From contig NC_023753.2 of assembly GCF_000499845.2 (NCBI RefSeq), positions 4,858,791 to 4,922,790 on the forward strand: a DNA stretch of 64,000 nucleotides, given 5' to 3'. Positions 48,606 to 60,600 of the stretch are shown in pieces. Position 1 is the first letter of the stretch; each line of letters opens with the position of its first letter. This DNA comes from Phaseolus vulgaris. Its lineage: Eukaryota > Streptophyta > Magnoliopsida > Fabales > Fabaceae. Under the pieces are notes generated by a model. The model had not been told where the DNA came from and made no database searches. It saw only the letters and a program-made list of their open reading frames with translations. Both the position numbers and the translations under genes were made by a program.

Positions 48606-49203
48606 TTTACGAATGTGGCTTAACCGTCTTTTTAACCCTAATTCAGAAACGCGTCACTTACGTTTTGATATTCTCGTTTCTCTCGCGCTTCGTTTCTCTT
48701 ATGTGCTTTCTCTTCTCTTACTCTTTTTTTTTGCATTGCCTTCGTGTCATCGGTAAGCATTATCTTCCTCTCTTCTTCTTCACCATTGATTTTTGTATGT
48801 TTTGTGGTTCTCTTGTGTTTTCATTGCTAAGGTCATGCTTGGGAAGGTTTTTGTTTGCGCTTTCTATTGTGTCTTCCTCGTCGTTGTTGCCGTCTTGTTT
48901 CGTCATATATTTACGTTTCATTGGAGAATTTTTATTTGCGTTTTTTGGACTTCCATTGGGATGAAATAGGAAGATGTATAATATGCACCAAGAGATCAAA
49001 AGAAATGCTAAAATAATGATCAAAGTTAAGAACTTTGATTAGAAACCCAATCAAGAGCGAGAAAAAAAAAAGAAACCCTAAACGTTTCTCGTAAATGCGG
49101 CTATATATATAGTTGTCTTCTTATCTCTTTCATTTATAACTGCGTGCTCATCAAATGCGGTTATATAGTCACCCTTATAAATGTAAAATAGCCGCATTCG
49201 TTT
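48606..49203. mobile_element. Possible non-autonomous DNA element
   Basis: The left end has ACGAATGTGGCTTA (from 48609) and the right end, reversed, has ACGAATGCGGCTAT (ending near 49202), an imperfect inverted pair about 590 bp apart. A further GCGGCTATATA lies inside at 49097. The interior is richer in G and C than its flanks, with pyrimidine runs, and has a chance ORF. No target duplication could be read, so the call is tentative. Confidence 0.35.
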
Positions 49204-49598
49204 TGCTTTTCTGCACTAATATTATCATAAAGTGAAAAAAGTTATCATTGTCCTTCCAAAGGGATAGAAACTATAAGTTCCTTATTACTCTTAGGTCCAC
49301 ACACAAACTTAAAGGCTAGTGTGTCATTTTCATTTATCCAAAACATAGGGTTGATGACCACAAATACTAAACCGTAAAATTTGGAAACAAAAGTAGTATT
49401 TATAAATTATTGGTGTTAAATCTTTCAGTATATCTCATAAGAAAATTTTAATAATATGAAAACCAATAATTTATCTTGATAACCGATTCAAATGGAGTCA
49501 AACATGTTCCATCATAATAAAATTTAACAATTAGGATTAGTAAAAGTATTGAGATGGTTGGTAGAGATAAATATTTTTTTATGAACAAAGAATGAATA

Positions 49599-50001
49599 CA
49601 CTACAAGAAAATCATGAAATAGAAACCAATTTTTAGAAACCAAAATAATTAGTTGCAATAGTAACTAAATTAGAGACCATTTTATAAACTGAAATAAAAA
49701 TTGGTTTCTAAATTAGTTTCTATTATTTTCTATTATTGTTAATTAGTTTCTAAATTGGTATCTAATTAGCCACCAATGTTTTATCTACCAATTATTTAGT
49801 TTCTAAATTTAGTCTCTAAAACCTTGGTTGCTAATTAGAGACCAATTTAGAAACTATTTAACAATAATAGAAAATAATAGAAACTAATTTAGAAACCAAT
49901 TTTTGTTTTAGTTTCCAAAATGGTATCTAATGTAGTTACTATTGCAACTAATTATTTTGGTCTCTAAAAATTGGTTTCTATTTCATAATTTTCTTGTAGT
50001 G
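49599..50001. mobile_element. Fold-back CACTA element
   Basis: A 403-bp non-coding element beginning CACTACAAGAAAAT and ending with its reverse complement ATTTTCTTGTAGTG, flanked by the 3-bp duplication ATA (49596-49598 and 50002-50004). The CACTA ends and 3-bp duplication define the CACTA (En/Spm) class. Almost the whole element is one large inverted repeat: each arm is about 190 bp and by eye about 90% alike, with themes such as TTTCTAAATTGGT and GGTCTCTAA. A transcript through it would fold into a long hairpin. Confidence 0.9.
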
Positions 50002-50354
50002 ATAAAACTAAATAAATATTTTAGGAATATTCAAATCCTTATACAAAAGATGGTTGGTGAAATAAACATGTTATGATCTAGTAGTAAACTCATAATAAAA
50101 TCCTTGAAGGTGATTCATGATCTTTTATATAAGTTTAATCTAACTTATAGGAATTGAATCTTTTCGGTATATTCTCATATGAACATGTGTAAAGTTTCTT
50201 CTTCTTTTTAGATATGAGAGGTGTAACTTTCAATTTCTCCCATTGAAGAACATATTCAAAGCTTATGGAGGGAGTGAACATATTTAGAGTTCATACCTAG
50301 TTGGACATGTTATTGTGGTGTTCATGTATTAAAAGTGGTATGAGGTATGGTCTA

Positions 50355-50800
50355 TGTAGTACAGACACTGACACAGACACTGATATGACACGAACATGGA
50401 CACAGAGATAAGTATAATCTTTAAAATGTAGGACACAGGGACACAGATATATATATATATTATATAATTATAAATTATATAAATTAACAATAAAGATTTA
50501 TGTACACAAGTATGTTCTAGATTATTTTTTAAAGCAAAAAGATGTTTTTCATGACTGGTTCAAAAGTATTTGTTTCTTATTTTTATAATCATAATAAAAA
50601 TTTATATAATAAGTTTGAGTTTTTAGAAAATTAATGTATTTTTTCTTTATAAAATTGTGTTAGAACCGTACTAAAATTGTCAGAAATCTAACAAATACTT
50701 TTTGAATTGGACACTTCACGGATATTGTCCTACAAATGTCATACAAGTGTCGATGTCCAATACGAGTATCCGACACCGACACGCCATTTAAGAAAAGTGT
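50355..50800 (+). repeat. Dispersed repeat with GACACTGACAC ends, copy 1
   Basis: It starts with ACAGACACTGACACAGACAC (50361) and ends near TCCGACACCGACACG (50769), so the two ends are related inverted GACAC-rich arms. The interior aligns with the reverse complement of 52330-52590: both hold AATAAAGATTTATGT, ACTGGTTCAAA and TTGAATTGGACA in order. Likely a non-autonomous element. Confidence 0.6.
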
Positions 50801-51172
50801 CTAAGTTTCGTAAGGATGGTAAACTTAAGAAACATTGGATGGTAAACTTAAGAAACATTGGAGGAGAATTTAAACACTTGTTATATTATCCATTCAACTC
50901 CTTCATTTGTCGTTTCATTTTAACTTTCTGCGGCTATGCTTCTGCCGCATTCATCCACCTAATACCATTATATTCCTTTTCAAAATCCAACCACATTTTT
51001 CTTATAATACTTTTTGTTTCTATGCACTGCTGTCAACTTTGTTGTCCCATATAATATTACAACAATAATGTGAATCTAATCCTTCATGCAAAATGCAAAA
51101 GGTGAAAACAAAAAGAATCTCACCCGTCAACTCTTAAGCCTCATTATTTATGTTTGCCTTGTACTTATAAAA

Positions 51173-51195
51173 CATATATATATATATATATATAT
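51173..51195. repeat. (AT)n microsatellite
   Basis: About eleven uninterrupted AT units. Confidence 0.9.
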
Positions 51196-52329
51196 TTATG
51201 AAAAAAGTTCTTAATAATTTATCTTACATATAAACAAATTTTAGTTTATGGAAAAAATATCTACTTTTCTTAAATTCTTATAGAAAATTTGTTCAGAATA
51301 TGTATATGGTGCAGAGTTGATGATGATGATGAGTGAATGATTTGTCACATGGTTGGAGTTATGTTTAAGTATTGGTTGGAAGTGTTGAAAAGTTGAATGG
51401 TGTTCACATGGCAACCCACATGGCACTTACCTTCCTAATGTGGATTCTTTGTTTTGTTTTCCATCCAACCACTCCTCATTTGAATTTGGACTATCAATCA
51501 TCTACCTCTTCGTAACCTACTTTTTAGTCTTCACAACTCAAAGTTATCTTTAGACACTATTACAGATAGATCATAACCACAAAAGTCCAAATCAATCATC
51601 ATTATGCCTTAATTTAATCTCTCTCCATCATCATTACCAGTGTTATTGTCTCTCTAAAATTACAATGCCAGCAACCACCACCATTATCAAATGCAAATGC
51701 TGCATGCGTCTAGGAAAAATATGTAATACTTCTCCTTTCTTTTTAATATAAAATGTTAGTTTTGATTCTCATCTCTTTACCATTTTTTTATTTTGGTAAA
51801 ATTTTAAACTATTATTTTTAGTTATTTTAAATGTCTAAATTTGATTTTAATTTAACTTTTCAAGTGTTAAATAAATTTTTAGTTGATATACTATTACACG
51901 AAATTAATTTTTATTTTTAGTCAAAACTTTAAACATCAATTATCAATTATCACATATAGTAAGGAAACTATTAAAATAAATTACTAATTTTTTTTTACGT
52001 AATAAAATTTTCAAAGTAAGAAATATTTTAATATTATAATCTACAACAAAAATTTATTTATCATGTAAAAAAAATTAATAAAAACTTTTCAATAATTTTC
52101 TTTTATACGTATAAAAAATTCTAAAATTTGACAAAAATCATGAAAGTAAAAAATAAAAAACATATTTTAAAGATATGTTAAAAGTTTTATATGATACAAC
52201 ATTAAATTACAACATTTGTATGTATAATTTGAAATATTTAGTTAATTTTATATATTTAACACAAGTAATTATGTAGTTTTATATAATATTTTACATTTGA
52301 AAGTTATAAAGCTCAAATACTTCTATTAA

Positions 52330-52590
52330 ATGGTGTAATGGTATGTCGTATAAAGTAAAATGTCCAATTCAAAAAAATATTTGTTAGATTTTAAGAAACA
52401 AATTCCTTTGAACCAGTCATAACAAATATTTTTCAGTTAAAAAAAAACTAAAACATACTTGTACACATAAATCTTTATTGTCAATTTAAATAATTCATAA
52501 TTATATAATATATAGATATGTGTACTCGTGTTTTACATTTTAGATGTTATTTATCTCCATATCAATGTCTGTGTCAGTATTTGTGTAAAA
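52330..52590 (-). repeat. Dispersed repeat with GACACTGACAC ends, copy 2 (inverted)
   Basis: Read on the minus strand this gives ACTGACACAGACATTGATATG, then AATAAAGATTTATGTGTAC, ACTGGTTCAAAGG and TTGAATTGGACATTT, matching copy 1 in order but lacking its right end. It lies about 1.5 kb from copy 1 in opposite orientation. Confidence 0.6.
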
Positions 52591-52599
52591 TAATTTTAA

Positions 52600-55500
52600 A
52601 ATAATAATTTTTAGTTAAAAAAAAATAAAGAAAAAATTTTCAGACACTAAAATAAAAAATCACAACATGTTTAAATTCATTAATGTCTTTTAGGTATCAA
52701 ACAACACTTTGAAAATTCTACTCCATGTTCTTTTTTCTTAAATTAAAAATCAGGTCAAGATATTTAATACCTCCTGCAACAATGCCACTTGTTTCTTACA
52801 AAAAAAAAGTACTTCCAATAACATTATTTTCATTTACCAAAAAATATTAGACTCACTTACGTGATGTGTTTTTCTTTTATATGTCGTTATATAACATGTG
52901 AATTTTGGGTGTAAAATTATCTTGTAAAGAAGAATGGACTAAAGGGTTCGAAGTTCTCTTTCCAGTGTTCAAGTTTGTTACATAATAAAATACATGTTTA
53001 ATTTGACATTAGAGATTAAAGTTAAATATATATAAATTTATGTCCAAATTAAAACTATTTGAATCCGAATATTGAAATATGAATCGAAAACATGATCCCT
53101 GACACTAACCAAAAAGCCTTTAAAAAAACTGGGTGTCATAATCTTTTCACTGACAAATACATTTATTGAACCAATAGCTTCGTGGAATTCAGAACATAAT
53201 CCAAAGATCTTTCAGACATTATTGGGTTGTGTAAGTGTGTATCTCAGGAATACTTTATTATGTGGGACATCTTATGTATACCCAAAAAATAAATCACAAT
53301 AAACATGACCAGGATCTTGTATTCATGATGAAACCGTGTTCTGAACATTTTTCTTTTATTAATTGCTAATGGGGCATCCATCTTCATACCTGCGAGGACG
53401 ATTGATAATTTTGTCTCAAAACAGCTATATTTCAAAAGTTGAATCCTCTTATCTGAAAAGCTTTTTGGGTATTGTTAGCCACTGTGTCCTAAAGAAACAC
53501 TATATAATCACTTTCCATCCAAAAATCTTTTATGAGTGAAACAAGAAGTAGACAGAGAAAATAAGATGTAACCAACACAAAAAGAAAAATGAAGCTGCCT
53601 CAAACAAACTGCTTCAGTAATTTTATTATATGTTGAGAAAAAGACGTCAATGAGTATAGAAAATGCAAGTAAGGTTCTTATTCAATGCATTTCTTTATTT
53701 ATTTAACCCATGGTCGAAAGATAAAACAATTGATACATCAAATAAGATATTATTATGTGTAAGTAGTAGTGTAAGAATACCTTGTTTTTTCTTAACCGAT
53801 CGACCTCTATGGATAAAATGCATTAAGCGAATATTAACACAGATTAAAAAGTACAAAATTAAAAATAATAAGATATTAATATAAATTAAACTATACTAAA
53901 TTAGGAATAATATATTCTTAATATATTATATATTATATGTATTACTTTAAGTTTAATAATAAAATATCTATCAAATATTATAAACAAGTACAATAACTAC
54001 TTCATTCGGAGATTGGAATACTAACATTAAGAAAAATGTTCATGTTAAGAAGATGAGACCTAAAACTGTTGAAGGTTTCATCTTCTTCTTTTCTTTGGGT
54101 AGGTTGTTAGAATTTTGATGTGATCCATCTGGTCTTCACGCTACTCCTTCGACTCAAGTCAGTAAAGAGGGTGTTCGACACTCAGGTGTATACAGGAATA
54201 ATGACGTACCTTATTCTTTGAAATGTGTTCTATTTATATTATTTTAATAAACTTATTTTATTGGACCTGATTAGTGAAATGGATCACACACTTATGGTTG
54301 CATTACATAATTCTTAATGGTAATTTAGTTTCACTGACCTTGGTTTGAACATTAATGATTATATGTGTCAGTCGGCTAAACTGCCTGTAGAATCTCGATC
54401 ATCTCGATCAGAGAGACCGAATCTCGGACAGCTCAGCCTCGTTCCATACCAGTTCAAAAAAGAAATAAATAAAAAATACAATAAAAAAATGAATTATTCA
54501 GCCAATTATAATTATTATCTCAACCTCTGCTGCAATAACAAGTAGTACCAGTTGTTCTGGTTCGATAATAATTTTAACCATTTGTATGCAGAAAATGCCA
54601 TATCGCAACTTGGCAAGCTCAGGTTGGGATTTATATGGGTTTTCTTCAGCTGCAGAGAAATGAATTAAATTGATTTACTCTATCATGAACTGTACTACGA
54701 TCATTTTGACGTGACAGGAAGACAACATGTAACACGTATTTATAAGATGTAGTGAGAAAAATTAGAAATAAGTAGAATAGTGGATGGCTGATTTTGAAGT
54801 TTGAACGAATTGGTTAATTAAGACAGGCGAGTGTGTGAATCTCACAGTGAGAGTTCCTTATTTAGCAGAGCAGAGCATGCATGGTAAATAAAACAATGTC
54901 TTGTGTTTGATTTATGGATGATGAGCAATAATGATTAATGTGAATGGTTGGAAGCAAGAATGAAAAGTAGTCCCATCCCCGGGGAACCCTGTCCTCATGT
55001 TACTCATTCATGTTTTTGATAACTCAATTCATTGGTCTCTCACGTATAGGTGTCTCGATGTGTGGCATGGACCAGACCATAAGGCTCCAAAGGGTTTATG
55101 TTTGACCCCACTTGTTAGCTTCATCATATTAGGTGTATGACTAAGAAACAGTAGATGGTCACAAAGCATGGTGTGACCCACCATGTGCACAATTACTGTA
55201 ACATCCACAACCTGCCACATGTGAAGCCGCCATATCCCAACCAGCATTGCCTTAATCTCCCTTTCTTTCCACTCGATTCAGATTGTCTTATTAATGTTTT
55301 AGATATTTCTCCTAAGCTTCTTTAATCTTTTACTATGTCATTGTTTCAGGACCAAAATTCGGTGCCATATTCTTTTCTTTGCTAAACGACATTTATACCA
55401 TACCTGGATCAGGTATATCAGTTCAATCATTATACATTTTCTGTTTTATTACAAACTAAACTCTAACCTCATCAATTTCACAAAACCTGCATCTCACTTC

Positions 55501-57625
55501 TCACTTGTATAGTATAATTAGAAGGCAAAATACATTAGTTATTTTTCCAATATGTATTTTACTATTCTGAACTCATCTCTGTTACTCCTTTGTTCTGTAC
55601 TTTATCTTAAGAAAAAGTTTGGCTGAGATCAAAAAGTAAAATACGCATTATAATAATATAATGATAGTGTCAAAATATCATCACAGTTCCAGAACTTACA
55701 AACATTATCTATTTTAACAGTGTCATTCAATATTTTATGTAAACTCTTTCATCCATTTCTTTGCTGCTATCTTATCTCATCCTTTCATTCCACAACTTTG
55801 AAACGCACAATTATAGTCTGCTTTGGATAAGGGGATGACGGAAGAACACGAGATGGAAAAATGGTAAGGAAACAATTCCGCGTATTTGAGAGTTTACATA
55901 TTTGTGGATGTGACGAGAATGTGACTGTGGAACTGTTCAAGAATTTGGAATTTCTTTTCTTTCTAATCCGCTATATCATTGCCAAGAAAAAGTGATAAGG
56001 TTTTTTCATCCTTCAATAATATTGTATATTCACGTCTTTCACCAAAACAACATTGTATATTCACATCTTTCACCAAAATACAAATGTGTGATATATGTAC
56101 CTTATTTTTAATACGAACAAGATTTAAATCAATAGTTTTTTCATTAAGTTAAAGTTTACACTTATTTATTAATATTATTATCATCTGATCATATTTTTAT
56201 ATGATATAAAATCTTTAATACATTCATTTACACTAAGATAAGAGAGATTAGACGTATAGGAACAAAGATGAATAACAAATGATAAAATAGAACAAACTAA
56301 TTTTAATAATAATTCTCATTCCAATATTGTAAAACTTAAGCTTAATAACTCAACCTCCCGAAAACCCCATCAGGTCAATGTGAAATCTTCAGTTGGATAA
56401 ACCTTTTAATTTGATAAATAAACTTTAATTAAATGTCTTACGAAAGTGAAAAAAAAAAACTACAACTAAAAGCTTGATAATAAAAATATGAAATATATAA
56501 TTTAGCTAACTATATAAATTCTTAACATGATCATCTAGTCACAGTTACAAACTGTTGTACATAATAAATTTATTATTTTTTTTATAATAGCTAACTTAAA
56601 AGTCATAAAACGTCAACACTGACTACACATGCAATTATTAACATAAGATAATGTAAAGGTTGTCCAATGAAAAGGACGATAAATGGACACATTATGTGAT
56701 TCCAACATCCATCCAACACCCCTGTTTCAAAACAGTGATGTAAGTAGCAGCACTCAAAAATAAAATACACGTACATACCTTCACTTTAGTACACCTTCAT
56801 TCTCTCTCCTTTTTCCACTTTTATTAAACACATTATGATCCATTTAGACAGGAAGCAAACATAAAACATTGACTCACTCTTCCTTACTTTGAAATCTTCA
56901 CTAAAAATTCAAAATTGAAATCCTTGAATATAAGTTCTGAGACCATAGTTTAGACAATTACAGGCGAATATTTTATATCTAGAATTATATGAAATCGAAA
57001 GTCCTCCATTTTACTACAGATGGGAATGCTAAGCACCAGGCGTAATTACTTAACCTTAAGCAGTACATGGACCCAGTGAATCTTCTCTTTGCTAGAAGTT
57101 ATGAAGAAAGAAACAAGAAATACAACTTGCCTGATGTCTGATTTGGGTAATTGCCAACTATAACAGCGTATAGAAACACGTAAGCAGCCTAATATCGGTT
57201 CCCATTATCAAATGACGATTATTGGCTAATAAATACAAAGCCCCTAAGTTCTTACAAGAAGTAAAAGGGTACATGATTAAATAAAAAGGAGAAAGTACAC
57301 TACAAAGAACCCCGTGAATGATAGTTCTGAGTTCTGACGAGACTGATACTCTGTCGTTGATGGTTGGCACTATCTTGAGTCACTACGGATCGTATTGTGT
57401 AGAAGCTTTTTTCTCCACAAAGTCATAGACAGTTTTGATTTTAAGTGAACTTTGGTGTCATGGTAAAACCCTTGGTAGAAACTTGAGCACCGTACTATGC
57501 ATATACAAATTTTTTCTGCACGTGTAAGTGACATCTGTTGAACTTGAAAAAAATGAGAGCAAAACTTGGGTATAGCTTGAAAAAGACAGACAAGTCCGTG
57601 AAAAGCCAAGGACAAACAACCAGAA
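52600..57625. other. Intergenic region and FBT1 3' flank
   Basis: No supported gene. It holds a repeat copy at 54120-54440. A less AT-rich stretch at 55020-55260 gave no recognisable ORF or hairpin. The right end (about 57000-57625) lies directly downstream of the FBT1 stop and is probably its 3' untranslated region. Confidence 0.55.
54120..54440 (+). repeat. Third copy of the dispersed repeat family
   Basis: Shares AATAATGACGTACC, the TATTTATATTATTTTAATAA-like block and the late GTGTCAGTCGGCTAAACTG block with 3180-3490 and 23500-23790, in the same order and orientation. Confidence 0.45.
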
Positions 57626-60600
57626 TCAGTGACACTTCATCTCAATATCGGAATCGTCATCCGGATTCCCATCAGGATGGTCCCCAGGGAGAAGGCCGAG
57701 AAGAGGTAGAGGCAATAATGAGCTAAGATTGCAAAGGATTATCAGAGGTGCCAAGTTATCAAATCTGTCCTTAGTAATTCCAAATAGTTGAGTCAAGCCC
57801 GCCCCTAACAATCCCCCAACAACACTCCCTCCATTACATACAGACATGAGAGTTGCGAAAAGAGTTGCCTCCATTCCTTCAGGACATAATCTTGCTGCTA
57901 GCACAAGAACGGGCATGAAAGAAGCCTGAAATAAATTATTAATCAGATGCAGGACAAATTTTGCTAAAACAAATAATAGACTAATAGTAGAGTGGTATAA
58001 CTAAAGCGCACGAAAGTTATCCACGTGGTGCGCGTTAGTACTGCATATTTCATGGTATGCATGACATTTAATTATGTCGTAAGTCATAAAAAAGATCAAA
58101 TTTAATTTATCATTATCAAAACTGCAACAAAAAGAATACTACTCCTCTAAATTTACTTCTCCATAAGGAAGGGTGAATCTTCAAAAACATGTTGAAGAAT
58201 TCCTTTCTGATCACAAAATGGAAGAAGAAACAACTAAATTTTTGCATTTGGAACTTCAAATCCATGGGAACCATGTATTTCTACAAGAGGAGAGCTAATA
58301 ACACGCTCTCCAACACACTTTATAATTGGCTAATATTGATTTGAAAGCTACAAAGTCAGGAGGAAAAAAGGGTTAAATAAGTAGTGAGACCCACCAAAAT
58401 TTATGAATTGCCATTAAATTTAATCAATAGAAGGGTGTTCAAAAGAGCGTGTTAGACTAGCATTTTTCTTCCTATAAATAAGCAATCTACAAAGAAAGGT
58501 CCACTTTTTACGACTGGCTAGTAAACTTTACAACTGAGATTCTCATCATAAATACCCCTTAGTTAGTCATGATAGAAATTACCTATAGGTTAGGTAGTCA
58601 AAGAAATACATAGGGTTATGTTAGAAAGAAGGGAAATTGATCAGCAACTAAATTGATAGATACCCATAAGTTAGTTAAGTTAGTAAATGGTCAGATTCGG
58701 GTCCCCCCACTAAGGGTAGGTATATGTTACCAGTAGCTGCCTACCACTTGGAATCCTAAGCTACTTCAGCTGTCATCACTATATTCACCATGGGCCCAAG
58801 GTCAATGTTTAGGGGGGGAGCATTGATACACACTTACGATAGCCATTAATTAGTTATGCTAGTAAATAGTTAGTTAGTCAAAGAAATACAAGGGTTTGTG
58901 TTGGAAAAAGGGGAATGGGACTACCACTGATTAGAGGCCCATTAAATGTGGGTTTATGTTATCAACCAGTAGCTTCCTAAATGGGGATAACTGTAAACAG
59001 TTTAGGGGACTTGTGATTGAGAAAGAAGTGCGAGGAGTGGAGACAGCACTCTCAGATATCCGGAATCAGGTATCATAGGGTTCCCTTGCTAATTTGAACC
59101 AATAGAAAACCCATTCTTTCTCACTGTTATGATTTCAATTCTTTCAACAGGTATTAGAGCTTTCAATCTTGGAGTTGTGGAGGTTATGAAAATGATTCCA
59201 AGATGTGATGGGAAGGGTGGCACCTTTGGTAGTTGATAATTGAGAGAACCTATCTTGGGATTAGATGACATTGAGAGGAGACACTCTCAATTGTATGATT
59301 TGTTGGAAGGGCAACCAAAATGTCACATTTCCTACCTCTGATAAGGTTGTGTTATGTGCTTTTCAACCAAACCTTGAGTTTGTATTCAAGATTCAGAGGA
59401 AGAAGATAAAATAAGCGATGATGAATTTCCATGGATCAAGAGCAAAGGAAAAAAGAATCAAGGTGGCAAAGAAGAATCAAAACTGGTGAATGGACCAAGA
59501 AAAGAATCTAGAACAGCAAGAAAAGAAGATTGGAGGGACAAAAAGAGGTTGGAGGAATTCTAAAGAAAGAAATGGTTTCTTTTCAAAATTAATGCAATGA
59601 AATGCTAAAATAGAAAGAAATCAGGAAGCCGCAGGAACGGAATTGGTCCTTGTTCACAAGAAAGAACAAGTAAAATAAGGTGGAAGACCTTGATAACCTC
59701 TTCAGCAGCAACTGGAAACACTGTGTCACGGTCAAAAGGGCCTTAGAAAACAATTTTGTAAAAGAATTAACGCACTCACATATTTGTGTGTCCCAGGTTA
59801 ATTAAAAGTTAGTTTTGGGATGGAATGGTGTGGTTGGCTTGGAGACCATGCTTCTTAAATCAGTTGAAACACCAATAGGACTTTATTTCAGCAGTCACAA
59901 GCTGTTTACCTTGAGGACAATATGAAACTTCAGGGTGTGAGTAGTGATAGATATGCATTAGTTAGTTAGTTGGTCAAAGTACAAGCAAGGGGAATGGACC
60001 AACAATTTATTAGACCCATTAAGGGTTGGTTTATGTAAGTAGACCAATAATTTATCATAGATGGGAATAACTAAAAACAGTTTAGGTGACTTGATATTGG
60101 CAAAGCAAGTAAGGAGTGGATCCAGACCTCTTATAAATCTGGAATCATGTAATGCTTCCTAGGCATTTCTCCCTATTTTCTTCCAATAAAAGACCAGTTC
60201 TTTCTAACTGCTGTGATATCAGTTATTTCTCAAGGCTGTCATACCAGTTCTATCAGATATCCATTAGTCAGTTATGTGAGTAAATAGTAATTAGTTAGGA
60301 TAGACATTCAAAGAAATGCGAGGGGTTGTATTAAATCATGGGAAATAGTCTTGTAACTGTTTAGACCCATTAAAGGTGGGAAATAGTCTTGTAACTGTTT
60401 CAGAAGAAGCCTAGATCTCTCAAATATCCAGGAAATTCTTTGTAGAGATGAACTCAATCAATAAAAAATTCCAATCAACAGTTAGGACAAAAATTAGACT
60501 AGTGCATCTAGGACAAGGACGGAGCCAATGCATCATGCAAATCATTAGACTAAAATTCCACAGAACCAAGATAAACACGAGACTCTCTTGATGTACAGAG

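Noticed and set aside
48602..48964. 120-codon hydrophobic ORF
   Set aside because: Starts without ATG, composition follows a pyrimidine-rich run, and it lies inside a probable transposon-like segment.
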